From Streptococcus rubneri (GTDB lineage: Bacteria > Bacillota > Bacilli > Lactobacillales > Streptococcaceae): a DNA stretch of 64,000 nt. The position numbers and the translations under genes were made by a program. Below, in pieces: positions 35,707 to 44,745 of this stretch. The notes under the pieces were generated by a model, which saw only the letters and a program-made list of their open reading frames with translations, was not told where the DNA came from and made no database searches. The first letter of the stretch is position 1. Each line of letters opens with the position of its first letter. Where the stretch lies: the NCBI RefSeq assembly GCF_004785935.1, contig NZ_SRRP01000001.1, positions 124,001 to 188,000 on the forward strand, read 5' to 3'.

Positions 35707-37179
35707 ATGACAAGTATTACGATTACAAAAGGAGCAGTGGATACGCCACTTTATCTAAAAATGCTTAACCGCCATGGTTTGATAGCAGGAGCAACCGGAA
35801 CAGGGAAAACCGTTACCTTAAAAGTAATTACTGAAAAATTAAGTCAGCAAGGAATTCCTGTATTTTTAGCGGATATTAAGGGGGATCTTTCTGGTTTAGC
35901 CAAACCTGGACAATGGACGACTAAACTTGAAGAACGGTATCAATTGTTGGGGATTTCAGATCCTTTTGTACCCCAAGCTTTTCCAGTTCGTTTATGGGAT
36001 GTATTTGGTCAAGCTGGCCATCCTGTTCGAGCTACTATCGAGGGCATGGGGTCTCTCTTGTTGGCGCGACTTCTCGATTTAAATGAAACCCAAACTGGTA
36101 TTCTAGCCATTGTCTTCAAAGTGGCTAAGGAGAAGAATTGGGCCCTCATCGATTTAAAAGATTTGCAAAGCCTTTTGAAGGAAGTCTACGACCATAGCTC
36201 AGAATATTCAGCCCAGTATGGAAATATTACCAAACAATCAGTTGGGGCTATTCAACGGAGTTTATTGGTCTTAGAACAGGAAGGAGCTGACCAGTTCTTT
36301 GGGGAGCCAGCTTTAGATCTTCAGGATTTTATGCAGCTCGATAGTAGTGGAAGAGGCTACATCAATATCCTATCTGCTACTCGCTTGTTCCACTCACCAA
36401 AACTATACTCTACCTTCCTTATCTGGATGTTATCTCGCCTTTTTGAAACTTTGCCAGAAGTAGGGGACTTGGAAAAGCCCAAATTTGTCTTTTTCTTTGA
36501 TGAAGCCCATCTTTTGTTCAAGGATGCAAGTAAGCTCTTCCTTGAAAAGGTGGAACAAGTGGTTCGCTTGATTCGTTCGAAAGGAGTAGGGATTTACTTT
36601 ATCACCCAGAACCCTCAAGACTTACCTGAGTCTGTTCTAGCTCAATTGGGGAATCGGGTTCAGCATGCTTTACGTGCCTATACACCGAAAGAAATGAAGG
36701 CCATTAAAGTTGCGGCTCAAAGTTTCCGCCCTAATCCAGCTTTTGATACAGAAACGGTCTTGACCGAGCTTGGTACTGGAGAGGCATTGGTTTCCTTTCT
36801 TAATGAAAAGGGCCAACCAAGCGTTGTAGAGCGCTCCTATATCTTGTCTCCCCAATCTAGTTTTGATCTTTTGAATGAAAGTGAACAGTTAGCGTTAATC
36901 TCAACATCTCCCTATCATCAAAAGTATGCTGTACGCGTTGACCAGGAGTCTGCTTATGAGAAGTTAGCTGAAAAAACAAATCAGGAAGCAGAAGAAAAGA
37001 ACAAGGAACAGGAAGCTAAGGAAAAGGCAGCAGAGGAGAAGGCGAGTCAAAAACGTAGTCCAGGACGTCCTCGAAAATCAAGCTTAGAGAAGGCAAAGGA
37101 TTCCTTTATTAGCTCCTTATTCCGAACCATAGCGCGTGAAGTGGCCAAACTGATTATGGGATCCTTCAAGAAAAAATAG
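35707..37179 (+). CDS. HerA-like ATPase (DUF853 family)
   Basis: 490-residue P-loop ATPase of the HerA/FtsK superfamily, DUF853 (YjgR) branch. Walker A GATGTGKTVTLK is near residue 27, LADIKGDLSGLAKPG follows, Walker B VFFFDEAHLLF is near residue 260, and the sensor-like YFITQNPQDLP near 295. The C-terminal 70 residues form a Glu/Lys-rich coiled coil and a basic RSPGRPRKSS stretch resembling an AT-hook. Role unknown; a DNA translocase-like activity is inference. No NurA nuclease partner is nearby. ATG 35707 lies six bases after GGGAGA; ATG 35701 is directly adjacent to it. Confidence 0.85.
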   Translation: MTSITITKGAVDTPLYLKMLNRHGLIAGATGTGKTVTLKVITEKLSQQGIPVFLADIKGDLSGLAKPGQWTTKLEERYQLLGISDPFVPQAFPVRLWDVFGQAGHPVRATIEGMGSLLLARLLDLNETQTGILAIVFKVAKEKNWALIDLKDLQSLLKEVYDHSSEYSAQYGNITKQSVGAIQRSLLVLEQEGADQFFGEPALDLQDFMQLDSSGRGYINILSATRLFHSPKLYSTFLIWMLSRLFETLPEVGDLEKPKFVFFFDEAHLLFKDASKLFLEKVEQVVRLIRSKGVGIYFITQNPQDLPESVLAQLGNRVQHALRAYTPKEMKAIKVAAQSFRPNPAFDTETVLTELGTGEALVSFLNEKGQPSVVERSYILSPQSSFDLLNESEQLALISTSPYHQKYAVRVDQESAYEKLAEKTNQEAEEKNKEQEAKEKAAEEKASQKRSPGRPRKSSLEKAKDSFISSLFRTIAREVAKLIMGSFKKK

Positions 37180-37314
37180 GAATCAAATACTCTCAATTCA
37201 GGAGTTGTTGAGGATAGAATTTTGGAGGAAAACTCAGTTCTTGTCGAAAAAGGAAACGGGTGCTGGTGCTACTAAAATTTTTTAGAAGAAATCGTTTTCT
37301 CAAACGGAAACTTC

Positions 37315-37343
37315 TTGTTATTTTAACTAGAATCTTTTATAAT
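37315..37343 (+). promoter_or_regulatory. Promoter of the serine hydrolase gene, almost no leader
   Basis: TTGTTA (37315-37320), 17-bp spacer, TATAAT (37338-37343). Transcription would start near 37350, two or three bases before the ATG, and no Shine-Dalgarno precedes it. Confidence 0.65.
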
Positions 37344-37352
37344 TAACTTCAT

Positions 37353-38408
37353 ATGAAAAAAATATTTAATGGACGTTCGATCATGATTGCGTTAGGCATT
37401 TTGTTGTGCCTAGGGGGAGTGGGAGCTTTAGGTTACCTGCACCTCAACCAAGCAACTGCATCAACTATTGCAAAAAAAGAAAAAAATACAAAAAAACAGG
37501 ATTCTGAACAGGGGAAAAAACAAACGCAACCTCCTCGTGTCAAAACACCAGAAGAAAAACAGGCTGTGATAGACGAGGATCGAGAAACCATGGAAAGTTT
37601 GGGGCTAGTCTATGATTATGCCAATAAAAACTTAGTGGAAGTGGTTCAAGAATACATGGCCCAGAGTGCCATTGAGCCTTCTCAAATTGCTTTCACCTAC
37701 AAAAACACTGCGACCGGTGAGCAGTTTGCGATGAATGACTTGCAACCCATGACAGCAGGGAGTACTTACAAACTTCCTTTGAATATGTTGATTGTGGATG
37801 AAGTGGCTGCAGGGAAATTAAACCTGACGGATCGGTTTGATATTACCAATACCTACTATGAGTATATCGGAGAACATGATAATTACGTCGCGGCCTTTGA
37901 TGGGGCAATGGCAATTCCAGATATGCAACGTTATTCATTGGTCTACTCGGAGAATACGCCAGCTTATGCCTTAGCAGATCGTCTGGGTGGTATGGATGAG
38001 GCGCGCAAATTGTTTAGTCGTTATGGTCAATCACGTTCGAAAGAAGTGAAAACATTCAGTGATGCCAATAAGACAACTTCAGATTACTATATTCATGTAT
38101 TAGAGTATCTCTGGAACCATCGGGAAAAGTATGCTGACTTGCTTGAATTAATTGGGGAATCCTTCCCAGGAGAGTACTATAAAAAATTCTTACCGAATTT
38201 GGTCATTCAACAAAAACCAGGATATGTAGCAGAAGCGCTCAATGTCGAGGCAATTGTTTACGAACAAACACCTTATCTCATTTCAATTTTTACAGCGGGG
38301 CTAGGTGGTACCACCCCAGAAAGTGATGAAATCAGTGGATTTGGTATTTACCAATTGGGTGAGCTCTGCTATGTGATTAATGAATGGCACCGTGTGAATA
38401 TGAATTAG
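37353..38408 (+). CDS. Class A beta-lactamase-like serine hydrolase, membrane anchored
   Basis: 351-residue protein with an N-terminal membrane anchor (about 10-32), a Lys/Gln-rich linker and a penicillin-recognising hydrolase domain. Motif 1 SxxK is AGSTYKLP (S137), motif 2 is YSENTP (S199-E-N), motif 3 appears as QKPGY (about K285), KPG in place of KTG. Similar exported proteins are common in streptococci and usually do not confer resistance; the substrate is unknown. If ATG 37353 is used, the mRNA is nearly leaderless; the next ATG (37383) would truncate the anchor. Single gene. Confidence 0.82.
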   Translation: MKKIFNGRSIMIALGILLCLGGVGALGYLHLNQATASTIAKKEKNTKKQDSEQGKKQTQPPRVKTPEEKQAVIDEDRETMESLGLVYDYANKNLVEVVQEYMAQSAIEPSQIAFTYKNTATGEQFAMNDLQPMTAGSTYKLPLNMLIVDEVAAGKLNLTDRFDITNTYYEYIGEHDNYVAAFDGAMAIPDMQRYSLVYSENTPAYALADRLGGMDEARKLFSRYGQSRSKEVKTFSDANKTTSDYYIHVLEYLWNHREKYADLLELIGESFPGEYYKKFLPNLVIQQKPGYVAEALNVEAIVYEQTPYLISIFTAGLGGTTPESDEISGFGIYQLGELCYVINEWHRVNMN

Positions 38409-38506
38409 GAAATGGTCTTGTGGCTATGTTTGATAGCTAGCTCTCTGGTAGCTGATGAATACGGATTGAGAGCTATTGAACAAGGATGTGAGCCGTCTTT
38501 CCTATA

Positions 38507-38548
38507 AAAGAAGCTTAGTTCTTTATAGAAGAGAACTGAGCTTCTTTT
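38507..38548 (+). terminator. Terminator of the serine hydrolase gene
   Basis: AGAAGCTTAGTTCTT pairs with AAGAGAACTGAGCTTCT, then TTTT. The 100 bases before it show no gene. Confidence 0.8.
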
Positions 38549-38631
38549 AGTGTTTACGGGGGTTAAAGAAAGGTAGTAAAAGTCACTTGGCCGATTTTTT
38601 TCTACTTATTTAAGAATCATTAACAGAATCT

Positions 38632-38660
38632 TTGCAGGCCACTAGCGAGTATGTTATAAT
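38632..38660 (+). promoter_or_regulatory. Promoter of flp
   Basis: TTGCAG (38632-38637), 17-bp spacer, TATAAT (38655-38660). It overlaps possible early start codons, which fixes the translation start downstream. Confidence 0.75.
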
Positions 38661-38688
38661 GACAAAAGAGTTTAAAGAAAGAAAAGTT

Positions 38689-39375
38689 ATGATTACTAAA
38701 GAAGCTTATCAGTTGATTCGGTCCCATCCGGCTTTTGCAGCTATTCCAGTGGAAAAGTTTGATAAATTAGCTGTTGAAATTCACCATCGTGAAATTCCAA
38801 AGGGACAAATTATATTTTTTGCCGGAGACCGGAGAGATCGTATTTTTTTGTTGCAGGAAGGGTATGTAAGAATTGAACAATTTGATTCCTCCGATAGCTT
38901 CTCTTATATGGATTATATTAAAGAAGGAGCTCTCTTTCCTTATGGGGGGATGTTTACGGATGAAACTTACCATTACACAGCGAGTGCCATCACGGCAGTA
39001 AGCTATTTCAGTATTCCTGTCGATCTATATGAAGAGTATGCTCAAGCCAATGTGGAACAAGTCCTCTTCATCATAAGAAAATTGTCTAAAATCTTAGAGT
39101 TTCAGGAATTACGTCTTCGAAATGTTGTAGCAGCTAGCGCTAGTGATCGCGTTATTCAATCCTTGGCCGTGCTCTGTAAGGATTATCGCCAAGTAGGGAA
39201 TACAGTTCCCTTTCCAATGAGCATGAAGGAGCTGGCTCGTTTAGCAGCGACGACGAGAGAGACGGTCAATCTTGTCCTTAAGAAGTTGATAGATGAAGAA
39301 AAAATCCAATACAAACATAAAATCTTAACCTTTGTGGATCTTTCTTTCTTTTTAGATAGTTTTGAAGAAGCCTAA
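38689..39375 (+). CDS. flp: Crp/Fnr-family regulator of the arginine deiminase system
   Basis: 228-residue regulator: cyclic-nucleotide-binding-like beta barrel (residues 10-115, GQIIFFAGDRRDRIFLLQEGYVRIEQF), long dimer helix, C-terminal winged helix (MSMKELARLAATTRETVNLVLKKLIDEEKIQY). No Cys cluster at the N-terminus, so it is not an oxygen-sensing Fe-S Fnr. In S. gordonii an Fnr-like protein named Flp activates the arc operon; position just upstream of arcA supports the same role. ATG 38689 has a weak AAAGAAAG site. The open frame upstream covers the promoter. Confidence 0.85.
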   Translation: MITKEAYQLIRSHPAFAAIPVEKFDKLAVEIHHREIPKGQIIFFAGDRRDRIFLLQEGYVRIEQFDSSDSFSYMDYIKEGALFPYGGMFTDETYHYTASAITAVSYFSIPVDLYEEYAQANVEQVLFIIRKLSKILEFQELRLRNVVAASASDRVIQSLAVLCKDYRQVGNTVPFPMSMKELARLAATTRETVNLVLKKLIDEEKIQYKHKILTFVDLSFFLDSFEEA

Positions 39376-39391
39376 TAGCGCTTCTTTTTTT
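39364..39391 (+). terminator. Terminator of flp
   Basis: GAAGAAGC pairs with GCTTCTTT around the stop codon, then T-run. Confidence 0.75.
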
Positions 39392-39474
39392 GTAGGGAGG
39401 TCCTATTTAAAAATTTTATTCATCAAACAAAAAAATATTTACCCGCAAAAATAATAAAAAAAGTAAATTACCCA

Positions 39475-39588
39475 AAGAAAGCGGTTCATTTTTAATAAAA
39501 AATGATTTATATTTAAAAAAGTGTCAGATTCTTTGCATTTGGAATGGAAGATTGCTTGTGAAAGCGGTACCAATTGGTGATAAAATGA
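39475..39588 (+). promoter_or_regulatory. arcA control region with cre site and extended -10 promoter
   Basis: TGAAAGCGGTACCA (39559-39572) matches the CcpA cre consensus with one mismatch. A poorer copy, AGAAAGCGGTTCAT, lies at about 39477-39488. The promoter has TGA-TAAAAT (39581-39586) but no good -35, as expected for an activator-dependent promoter. TTGTGA overlaps the cre and could be a Crp/Fnr half-site for Flp. Long A-runs fill 39420-39520. Catabolite repression of arc by CcpA is known in S. gordonii. Confidence 0.65.
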
Positions 39589-39641
39589 AGCTTGTAAACG
39601 GGATTAGGTAAACTAAACCGCAAGAAGAAGGAGGACTATAG

Positions 39642-40871
39642 ATGTCTACACATCCAATTCATGTTTTCTCAGAAATTGGAAAACTGAAAAAAGTTTGTTT
39701 GCACCGTCCAGGTAAAGAGTTGGAAAACTTGATGCCTGACTATCTTGAACGTCTTCTTTTTGATGATATTCCTTTCTTGGAAGATGCTCAAAAAGAACAC
39801 GACGCATTTGCTGAAGCACTTCGTAACGAAGGAATCGAAGTACTTTATCTTGAACAGTTAGCTGCTGAGTCATTGACTTCTCCAGAAATTCGCGATCAGT
39901 TCATCGAAGAATACCTTGAAGAAGCGAACATTCGTGGACGCCAAACAAAAATTGCGATCCGTGAATTGCTTCACAGCATTGAAGACAACCAAGAATTGGT
40001 TGAAAAAACAATGGCAGGGGTTCAAAAAGCTGAACTTCCAGAAATTCCTGAAGAAGCAAAAGGATTGACAGACCTTGTTGAATCTGACTATCCATTTGCT
40101 ATCGACCCAATGCCAAACTTGTACTTCACACGTGACCCATTTGCAACAATTGGTAATGCAGTATCATTGAACCACATGTATGCAGATACACGTAACCGTG
40201 AAACTTTGTATGGTAAATACATCTTCAAATACCACCCAGTTTACGGTGGAAAAGTTGAACTTGTCTACAACCGTGAAGAAGATACTCGTATTGAAGGTGG
40301 AGATGAGTTGGTACTTTCTAAAGATGTATTGGCAGTTGGTATCTCACAACGTACTGATGCTGCATCAATCGAAAAATTGTTGGTAAACATCTTCAAGAAG
40401 AACGTTGGCTTCAAGAAAGTATTGGCCTTTGAATTTGCTAACAACCGTAAATTCATGCACTTGGATACAGTATTCACAATGGTGGACTACGATAAATTCA
40501 CAATCCACCCAGAAATCCAAGGAAACCTTCGCGTCTTCTCTGTAACTTATGAAAACGAACAATTGAAGATCGTTGAAGAAAAAGGTGATTTGGCTGAATT
40601 GCTTGCTGAAAACCTTGGTGTTGAAAAAGTTACATTGATCCCATGTGGAGATGGCAACGTCGTTGCTGCTGCGCGTGAACAATGGAACGACGGATCAAAT
40701 ACTCTTACAATCGCACCTGGTGTGGTAGTAGTATACGACCGTAACACTGTTACGAACAAGAAATTAGAAGAATACGGACTTCGTTTGATTAAGATCCGCG
40801 GAAGTGAATTGGTTCGCGGTCGTGGTGGACCTCGTTGTATGTCAATGCCATTCGAACGTGAAGAAATCTAA
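39642..40871 (+). CDS. arcA: Arginine deiminase
   Basis: Hydrolyses arginine to citrulline and ammonia, the first step of the ADI pathway, giving acid protection and ATP. 409 residues. Marks: [18 protein letters not shown] at the start, [16 protein letters not shown] (Asp/Arg substrate contacts), [17 protein letters not shown] (Glu, His-containing catalytic region nearby) and the C-terminal [14 protein letters not shown] with the nucleophile C399. AAGGAGGA precedes the ATG. Codon use is notably optimal compared with neighbours, fitting high expression. Confidence 0.98.
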   Translation: MSTHPIHVFSEIGKLKKVCLHRPGKELENLMPDYLERLLFDDIPFLEDAQKEHDAFAEALRNEGIEVLYLEQLAAESLTSPEIRDQFIEEYLEEANIRGRQTKIAIRELLHSIEDNQELVEKTMAGVQKAELPEIPEEAKGLTDLVESDYPFAIDPMPNLYFTRDPFATIGNAVSLNHMYADTRNRETLYGKYIFKYHPVYGGKVELVYNREEDTRIEGGDELVLSKDVLAVGISQRTDAASIEKLLVNIFKKNVGFKKVLAFEFANNRKFMHLDTVFTMVDYDKFTIHPEIQGNLRVFSVTYENEQLKIVEEKGDLAELLAENLGVEKVTLIPCGDGNVVAAAREQWNDGSNTLTIAPGVVVVYDRNTVTNKKLEEYGLRLIKIRGSELVRGRGGPRCMSMPFEREEI

Positions 40872-40886
40872 TCATCCTTCTTCAGG

Positions 40887-40924
40887 TTAGACGGGCTCAG
40901 TGTCTAAACTGAGCCCTCTAAACT
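40887..40924 (+). other. Hairpin between arcA and arcB
   Basis: GGGCTCAGT/ACTGAGCCC stem extended by GTTAGA/TCTAAAC. There is no T-run, so an RNA-stability or processing element is more likely than a terminator. Confidence 0.6.
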
Positions 40925-40966
40925 GAATGACAGGATCCTATCATGCATAATTAAAGGAGATAATTA

Positions 40967-41983
40967 ATGACAACTTCAGTATTCCAAGGGCGTAGCTTTT
41001 TAGCAGAAAAAGACTTTACACGTGCAGAGTTAGAATACCTTATCGGACTTTCAGCTCACTTGAAAGACCTTAAAAAACGCAACATCGAACACCACTACCT
41101 TGCTGGTAAAAACATTGCGCTTTTGTTTGAAAAAACTTCAACTCGTACTCGTGCAGCCTTCACTACTGCAGCCATCGACCTTGGTGCTCACCCAGAATAC
41201 CTAGGTGCAAACGATATCCAACTTGGTAAAAAAGAATCTACAGAAGATACTGCAAAAGTTCTCGGACGTATGTTTGATGGTATCGAATTCCGTGGATTTA
41301 GCCAACGCATGGTTGAAGAATTGGCTGAATTCTCAGGTGTTCCAGTATGGAATGGTTTGACTGACGAATGGCACCCAACTCAAATGCTTGCTGACTACTT
41401 GACTGTTCAAGAAAACTTTGGACGTTTGGAAGGTTTGACACTTGTATACTGTGGTGACGGACGTAACAACGTTGCAAACAGCCTTCTTGTAACAGGTGCT
41501 ATCCTTGGTGTGAACGTACACATCTTCTCACCAAAAGAACTCTTCCCAGAACAAGAAATTGTTGAATTGGCAGAAGGATTCGCAAAAGAAAGTGGCGCTC
41601 ATATTTTGATCACTGAAGATGCTGACGAAGCTGTGAAAGGTGCAGATGTACTTTACACTGACGTTTGGGTATCTATGGGTGAAGAAGACAAATTTGCAGA
41701 ACGCGTTGCCCTTTTGAAACCTTACCAAGTAAACATGGAATTGGTTAAGAAAGCTGACAATGAAGACTTGATCTTCTTGCACTGCTTGCCAGCTTTCCAT
41801 GACACAAACACTGTTTATGGTAAAGATGTTGCTGAAAAATTCGGCGTAGAAGAAATGGAAGTTACTGACGAAGTGTTCCGTAGTAAATATGCTCGTCACT
41901 TTGACCAAGCTGAAAACCGTATGCACACAATCAAAGCAGTCATGGCGGCTACTCTTGGTAACATGTACATTCCAAAAGTTTAA
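40967..41983 (+). CDS. arcB: Ornithine carbamoyltransferase, catabolic
   Basis: Splits citrulline with phosphate into ornithine and carbamoyl phosphate. 338 residues. The carbamoyl-phosphate loop [12 protein letters not shown] (STRTR) is near residue 55, the polar domain has [11 protein letters not shown], and the ornithine site contains HCLPAFHD near 270. AAAGGAG precedes the ATG. Followed by a strong terminator before arcC. Confidence 0.97.
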   Translation: MTTSVFQGRSFLAEKDFTRAELEYLIGLSAHLKDLKKRNIEHHYLAGKNIALLFEKTSTRTRAAFTTAAIDLGAHPEYLGANDIQLGKKESTEDTAKVLGRMFDGIEFRGFSQRMVEELAEFSGVPVWNGLTDEWHPTQMLADYLTVQENFGRLEGLTLVYCGDGRNNVANSLLVTGAILGVNVHIFSPKELFPEQEIVELAEGFAKESGAHILITEDADEAVKGADVLYTDVWVSMGEEDKFAERVALLKPYQVNMELVKKADNEDLIFLHCLPAFHDTNTVYGKDVAEKFGVEEMEVTDEVFRSKYARHFDQAENRMHTIKAVMAATLGNMYIPKV

Positions 41984-42009
41984 GACTTTATAACCGTATA
42001 CCAACAGCT

Positions 42010-42051
42010 ATAGGGGCTGGACTGCTAGCTTTAGTCCTGCCCCTATTTTTT
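42010..42051 (+). terminator. Strong terminator between arcB and arcC
   Basis: ATAGGGGC-GGACT pairs with AGTCC-GCCCCTAT, then TTTTTT. It is one of the best intrinsic terminators in the window, although arcC lies only 18 bp further, so arcC depends on read-through or another promoter. Confidence 0.85.
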
Positions 42052-42068
42052 ATAGAAAGGGAAAATTC

Positions 42069-43013
42069 ATGTCAAGAAAAATCGTCGTTGCTTTGGGAGG
42101 AAATGCTATTCTCTCATCTGATCCTTCTGCAAAAGCTCAACAAGAAGCACTTGTAGAAACAGCTAAACACTTAGTTAAATTAATCAAAAATGGGGATGAG
42201 TTGATCATCACTCACGGAAATGGTCCTCAAGTAGGAAACCTCTTGCTCCAACACTTGGCTGCAGATTCTGAAAAGAACCCAGCTTTCCCACTTGATTCAT
42301 TAGTTGCTATGACCGAAGGAAGCATTGGTTACTGGCTTCAAAATGCTCTTCAAAATGCTCTTCTTGAAGAAGGAATTGAAAAAGATGTGGCTTCTGTTGT
42401 CACTCAAGTCGTTGTTGATAAGAACGACCCAGCTTTTGTTAACCTCAGCAAACCAATCGGCCCATTCTACTCTGAAGAAGAAGCAAAAGCAGAAGCTGAA
42501 AAATCAGGTGCAACTTTCAAAGAAGATGCTGGTCGTGGCTGGCGTAAAGTTGTGGCTTCACCAAAACCAGTGGATATCAAAGAAATCAATACCATTCGTA
42601 CTTTGTTGAACGACGGTCAAGTCGTTGTTGCAGCCGGTGGTGGCGGTATCCCAGTTGTGAAAGAAGCAGATGGTAGCCTATCTGGTGTTGAAGCGGTAAT
42701 CGATAAAGACTTCGCATCTCAACGTTTGGCTGAATTAGTAGAAGCAGACCTCTTCATCGTCTTGACTGGTGTCGATTATGTCTTTGTGAACTACAACAAA
42801 CCAGACCAAGCGAAATTGGAACATGTGAATGTGGCTCAATTGGAAGAGTACATCAAACAAGACCAATTTGCACCAGGAAGCATGCTTCCTAAAGTAGAAG
42901 CTGCGATCGCCTTTGTAAATGGTCGTCCAGAAGGAAAAGCAGTCATCACATCACTTGAAAACCTTGGCGCTTTGATTGAGTCTGAAAGTGGAACAATCAT
43001 TGTTAAAGATTAA
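42069..43013 (+). CDS. arcC: Carbamate kinase
   Basis: Transfers phosphate from carbamoyl phosphate to ADP, giving ATP plus carbamate; the energy-yielding step of the ADI pathway. 314 residues. Amino-acid-kinase fold: [11 protein letters not shown] at the start, [14 protein letters not shown] near residue 50, [10 protein letters not shown] near 200, [13 protein letters not shown] and the late [22 protein letters not shown] ribosome site. Confidence 0.97.
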   Translation: MSRKIVVALGGNAILSSDPSAKAQQEALVETAKHLVKLIKNGDELIITHGNGPQVGNLLLQHLAADSEKNPAFPLDSLVAMTEGSIGYWLQNALQNALLEEGIEKDVASVVTQVVVDKNDPAFVNLSKPIGPFYSEEEAKAEAEKSGATFKEDAGRGWRKVVASPKPVDIKEINTIRTLLNDGQVVVAAGGGGIPVVKEADGSLSGVEAVIDKDFASQRLAELVEADLFIVLTGVDYVFVNYNKPDQAKLEHVNVAQLEEYIKQDQFAPGSMLPKVEAAIAFVNGRPEGKAVITSLENLGALIESESGTIIVKD

Positions 43014-43034
43014 TTAGTTGATAGTAGGAGGGGG

Positions 43035-43085
43035 GAGACTAGTCTACATTCTGTTGATCAGCTGACAGACTATTCTCTTTTTTTC
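43035..43085 (+). terminator. Terminator between arcC and arcD
   Basis: GAGACTAGTCT pairs with AGACTATTCTC (one mismatch), loop of about 21 bases, followed by a run of T. Confidence 0.75.
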
Positions 43086-43119
43086 TAAAAAAAATTGGGA
43101 AAAACTAGTTTTTTACTGG

Positions 43120-43180
43120 TTAATATGATAAAATGATTCTATAAGAAAGCGTTTTACTTGAGATTGGCTCTTGTAAAACT
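43120..43180 (+). promoter_or_regulatory. Promoter region of arcD with cre-like site
   Basis: Extended -10 TGA-TAAAAT (about 43128-43133) resembles the arcA promoter element. AGAAAGCGTTTTAC (43144-43157) is a cre-like site with about three mismatches. GTTTTAC...GTAAAAC forms an inverted repeat (43151-43179). Together with the upstream terminator this suggests arcD-arcT has its own promoter. Confidence 0.45.
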
Positions 43181-43215
43181 CACTCAAACTTTGTTGCGTT
43201 AGGAGGAGAAAACAA

Positions 43216-44727
43216 ATGAGTGAAAAAGCGAAAAAAGGATTTAAGATGCCTTCATCTTTTTCCGTATTGTTGATTATCATTGCCGTTATGGCAGTGTTAA
43301 CTTGGATTATTCCAGCTGGTCAATATAAAGTTGATGATGCTGGAGCCATTATCGCAGGTAGTTACGAATCTGTGAAACAAAATCCTCAAGGGATTTGGGA
43401 TGTTTTGATGGCACCAATCAATGCTATGCTTGGTAAAGCACCAACCAGTGCAGCGATTGACGTAGCCTTCTTCATCTTGATGGTTGGTGGTTTCCTTGGA
43501 GTTGTGAACGAAACAGGTACCCTTGATGTGGGGATTGCTTCTATCGTTCGTAAATACAAAGGCCGCGAAAAAATGTTGATTTTGATCTTGATGCCATTGT
43601 TTGCCCTTGGTGGTACAACTTATGGTATGGGTGAAGAAACCATGGCCTTCTATCCACTACTTGTTCCTGTTATGATGTCTGTTGGTTTTGACAGCTTGAC
43701 AGGGGTGGCTATTATCCTCTTAGGATCACAAATCGGATGTTTGGCGTCAACATTGAACCCATTTGCGACTGTTATTGCTTCTGATACAGCTGGTATCTCA
43801 AGTGCATCAGGTTTGTTACTCCGTGTCATCTTCTGGGTAGTCTTGACTGCACTTAGCACATACTATGTATACCGCTATGCTGATAAGATCCAAAAAGATC
43901 CAAGCAAGTCATTGACTTATGCAACTCGTGAAGAAGATTTGAAACACTTCAACGTGGATAGTGGGGAAGAAATCCCTGCTGAAATGAACAAGAAACAAAA
44001 ACGCGTCTTGTTCGTCTTCATTGCAACTTTCGTAATCATGGTTGCAGGATTTATCCCATTCAGTGATTTGGGAATTAACTTCTTTAATACCTTCAATGAA
44101 ACACTTCATAAACTTCCAGTGCTTGGTCAATTGATTGGTAATACTGATGCACTTGGTACATGGTACTTCCCACAAACAGCAATGCTCTTTGCTTTCATGG
44201 GTATCCTCATAGGTGTTATCTACGGCCTGAAAGAAGACAAGATTATCTCAGCCTTCATGAATGGTGCTGCAGATCTCTTGAGTGTTGCTCTTATCGTAGC
44301 AGTAGCACGTGGTATCCAAGTCATCATGAACGATGGTATGATTACTGCGACTATCCTTCATTGGGGTGAAGAAGGACTTAAAGGTCTATCATCTCAATTG
44401 TTTATTATCTTGACTTACATTTTCTACTTGCCAATGTCCTTCTTGATTCCATCATCATCTGGTCTTGCAAGTGCGACTATGGGTATCATGGCACCTCTTG
44501 GTAAATTCGTTAACGTACCAGCTAGCTTGATCGTTACTGCTTACCAATCAGCATCTGGTGTCTTGAACTTGATTGCACCAACTTCTGGTATTGTAATGGG
44601 AGCTCTTGCTCTTGGACGTGTTGAAATCAGTACTTGGTGGAAATTCATGGGCAAACTTGTCGTAGCAATCGTTGTGATTACTATTGCCTTGCTTCTTCTC
44701 GGAACTCTTGTTCCATTCTTACAATAG
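43216..44727 (+). CDS. arcD: Arginine/ornithine antiporter (YfcC family)
   Basis: 503-residue membrane protein with about twelve hydrophobic segments. It exchanges external arginine for ornithine, feeding ADI. N-terminal MPSSFSVLLIIIAVMAVLTWIIPAGQY and the GGTTYGMGEETMAFYPLL motif are typical of the YfcC/ArcD family used by streptococci. GGAGGAG precedes the ATG. arcT follows after 18 bp. Confidence 0.93.
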   Translation: MSEKAKKGFKMPSSFSVLLIIIAVMAVLTWIIPAGQYKVDDAGAIIAGSYESVKQNPQGIWDVLMAPINAMLGKAPTSAAIDVAFFILMVGGFLGVVNETGTLDVGIASIVRKYKGREKMLILILMPLFALGGTTYGMGEETMAFYPLLVPVMMSVGFDSLTGVAIILLGSQIGCLASTLNPFATVIASDTAGISSASGLLLRVIFWVVLTALSTYYVYRYADKIQKDPSKSLTYATREEDLKHFNVDSGEEIPAEMNKKQKRVLFVFIATFVIMVAGFIPFSDLGINFFNTFNETLHKLPVLGQLIGNTDALGTWYFPQTAMLFAFMGILIGVIYGLKEDKIISAFMNGAADLLSVALIVAVARGIQVIMNDGMITATILHWGEEGLKGLSSQLFIILTYIFYLPMSFLIPSSSGLASATMGIMAPLGKFVNVPASLIVTAYQSASGVLNLIAPTSGIVMGALALGRVEISTWWKFMGKLVVAIVVITIALLLLGTLVPFLQ

Positions 44728-44745
44728 AATAGGCTAGGTGTTTCC

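Noticed and set aside
36970-37080. Glu/Lys repeat region in the HerA-like gene as a tandem DNA repeat
   Set aside because: It is a low-complexity coiled-coil coding stretch without regular DNA repeat units.
38609-38625. CiaR-like TTTAAG-N5-TTAACA before flp
   Set aside because: The second half-site does not match TTTAAG well, and no small-RNA layout is present, so I do not call a CiaR box.
41528-42004. 158-codon minus-strand frame within arcB
   Set aside because: Shadow of the strongly biased codon use of arcB; the product is Phe/Cys/Val-rich without a domain.
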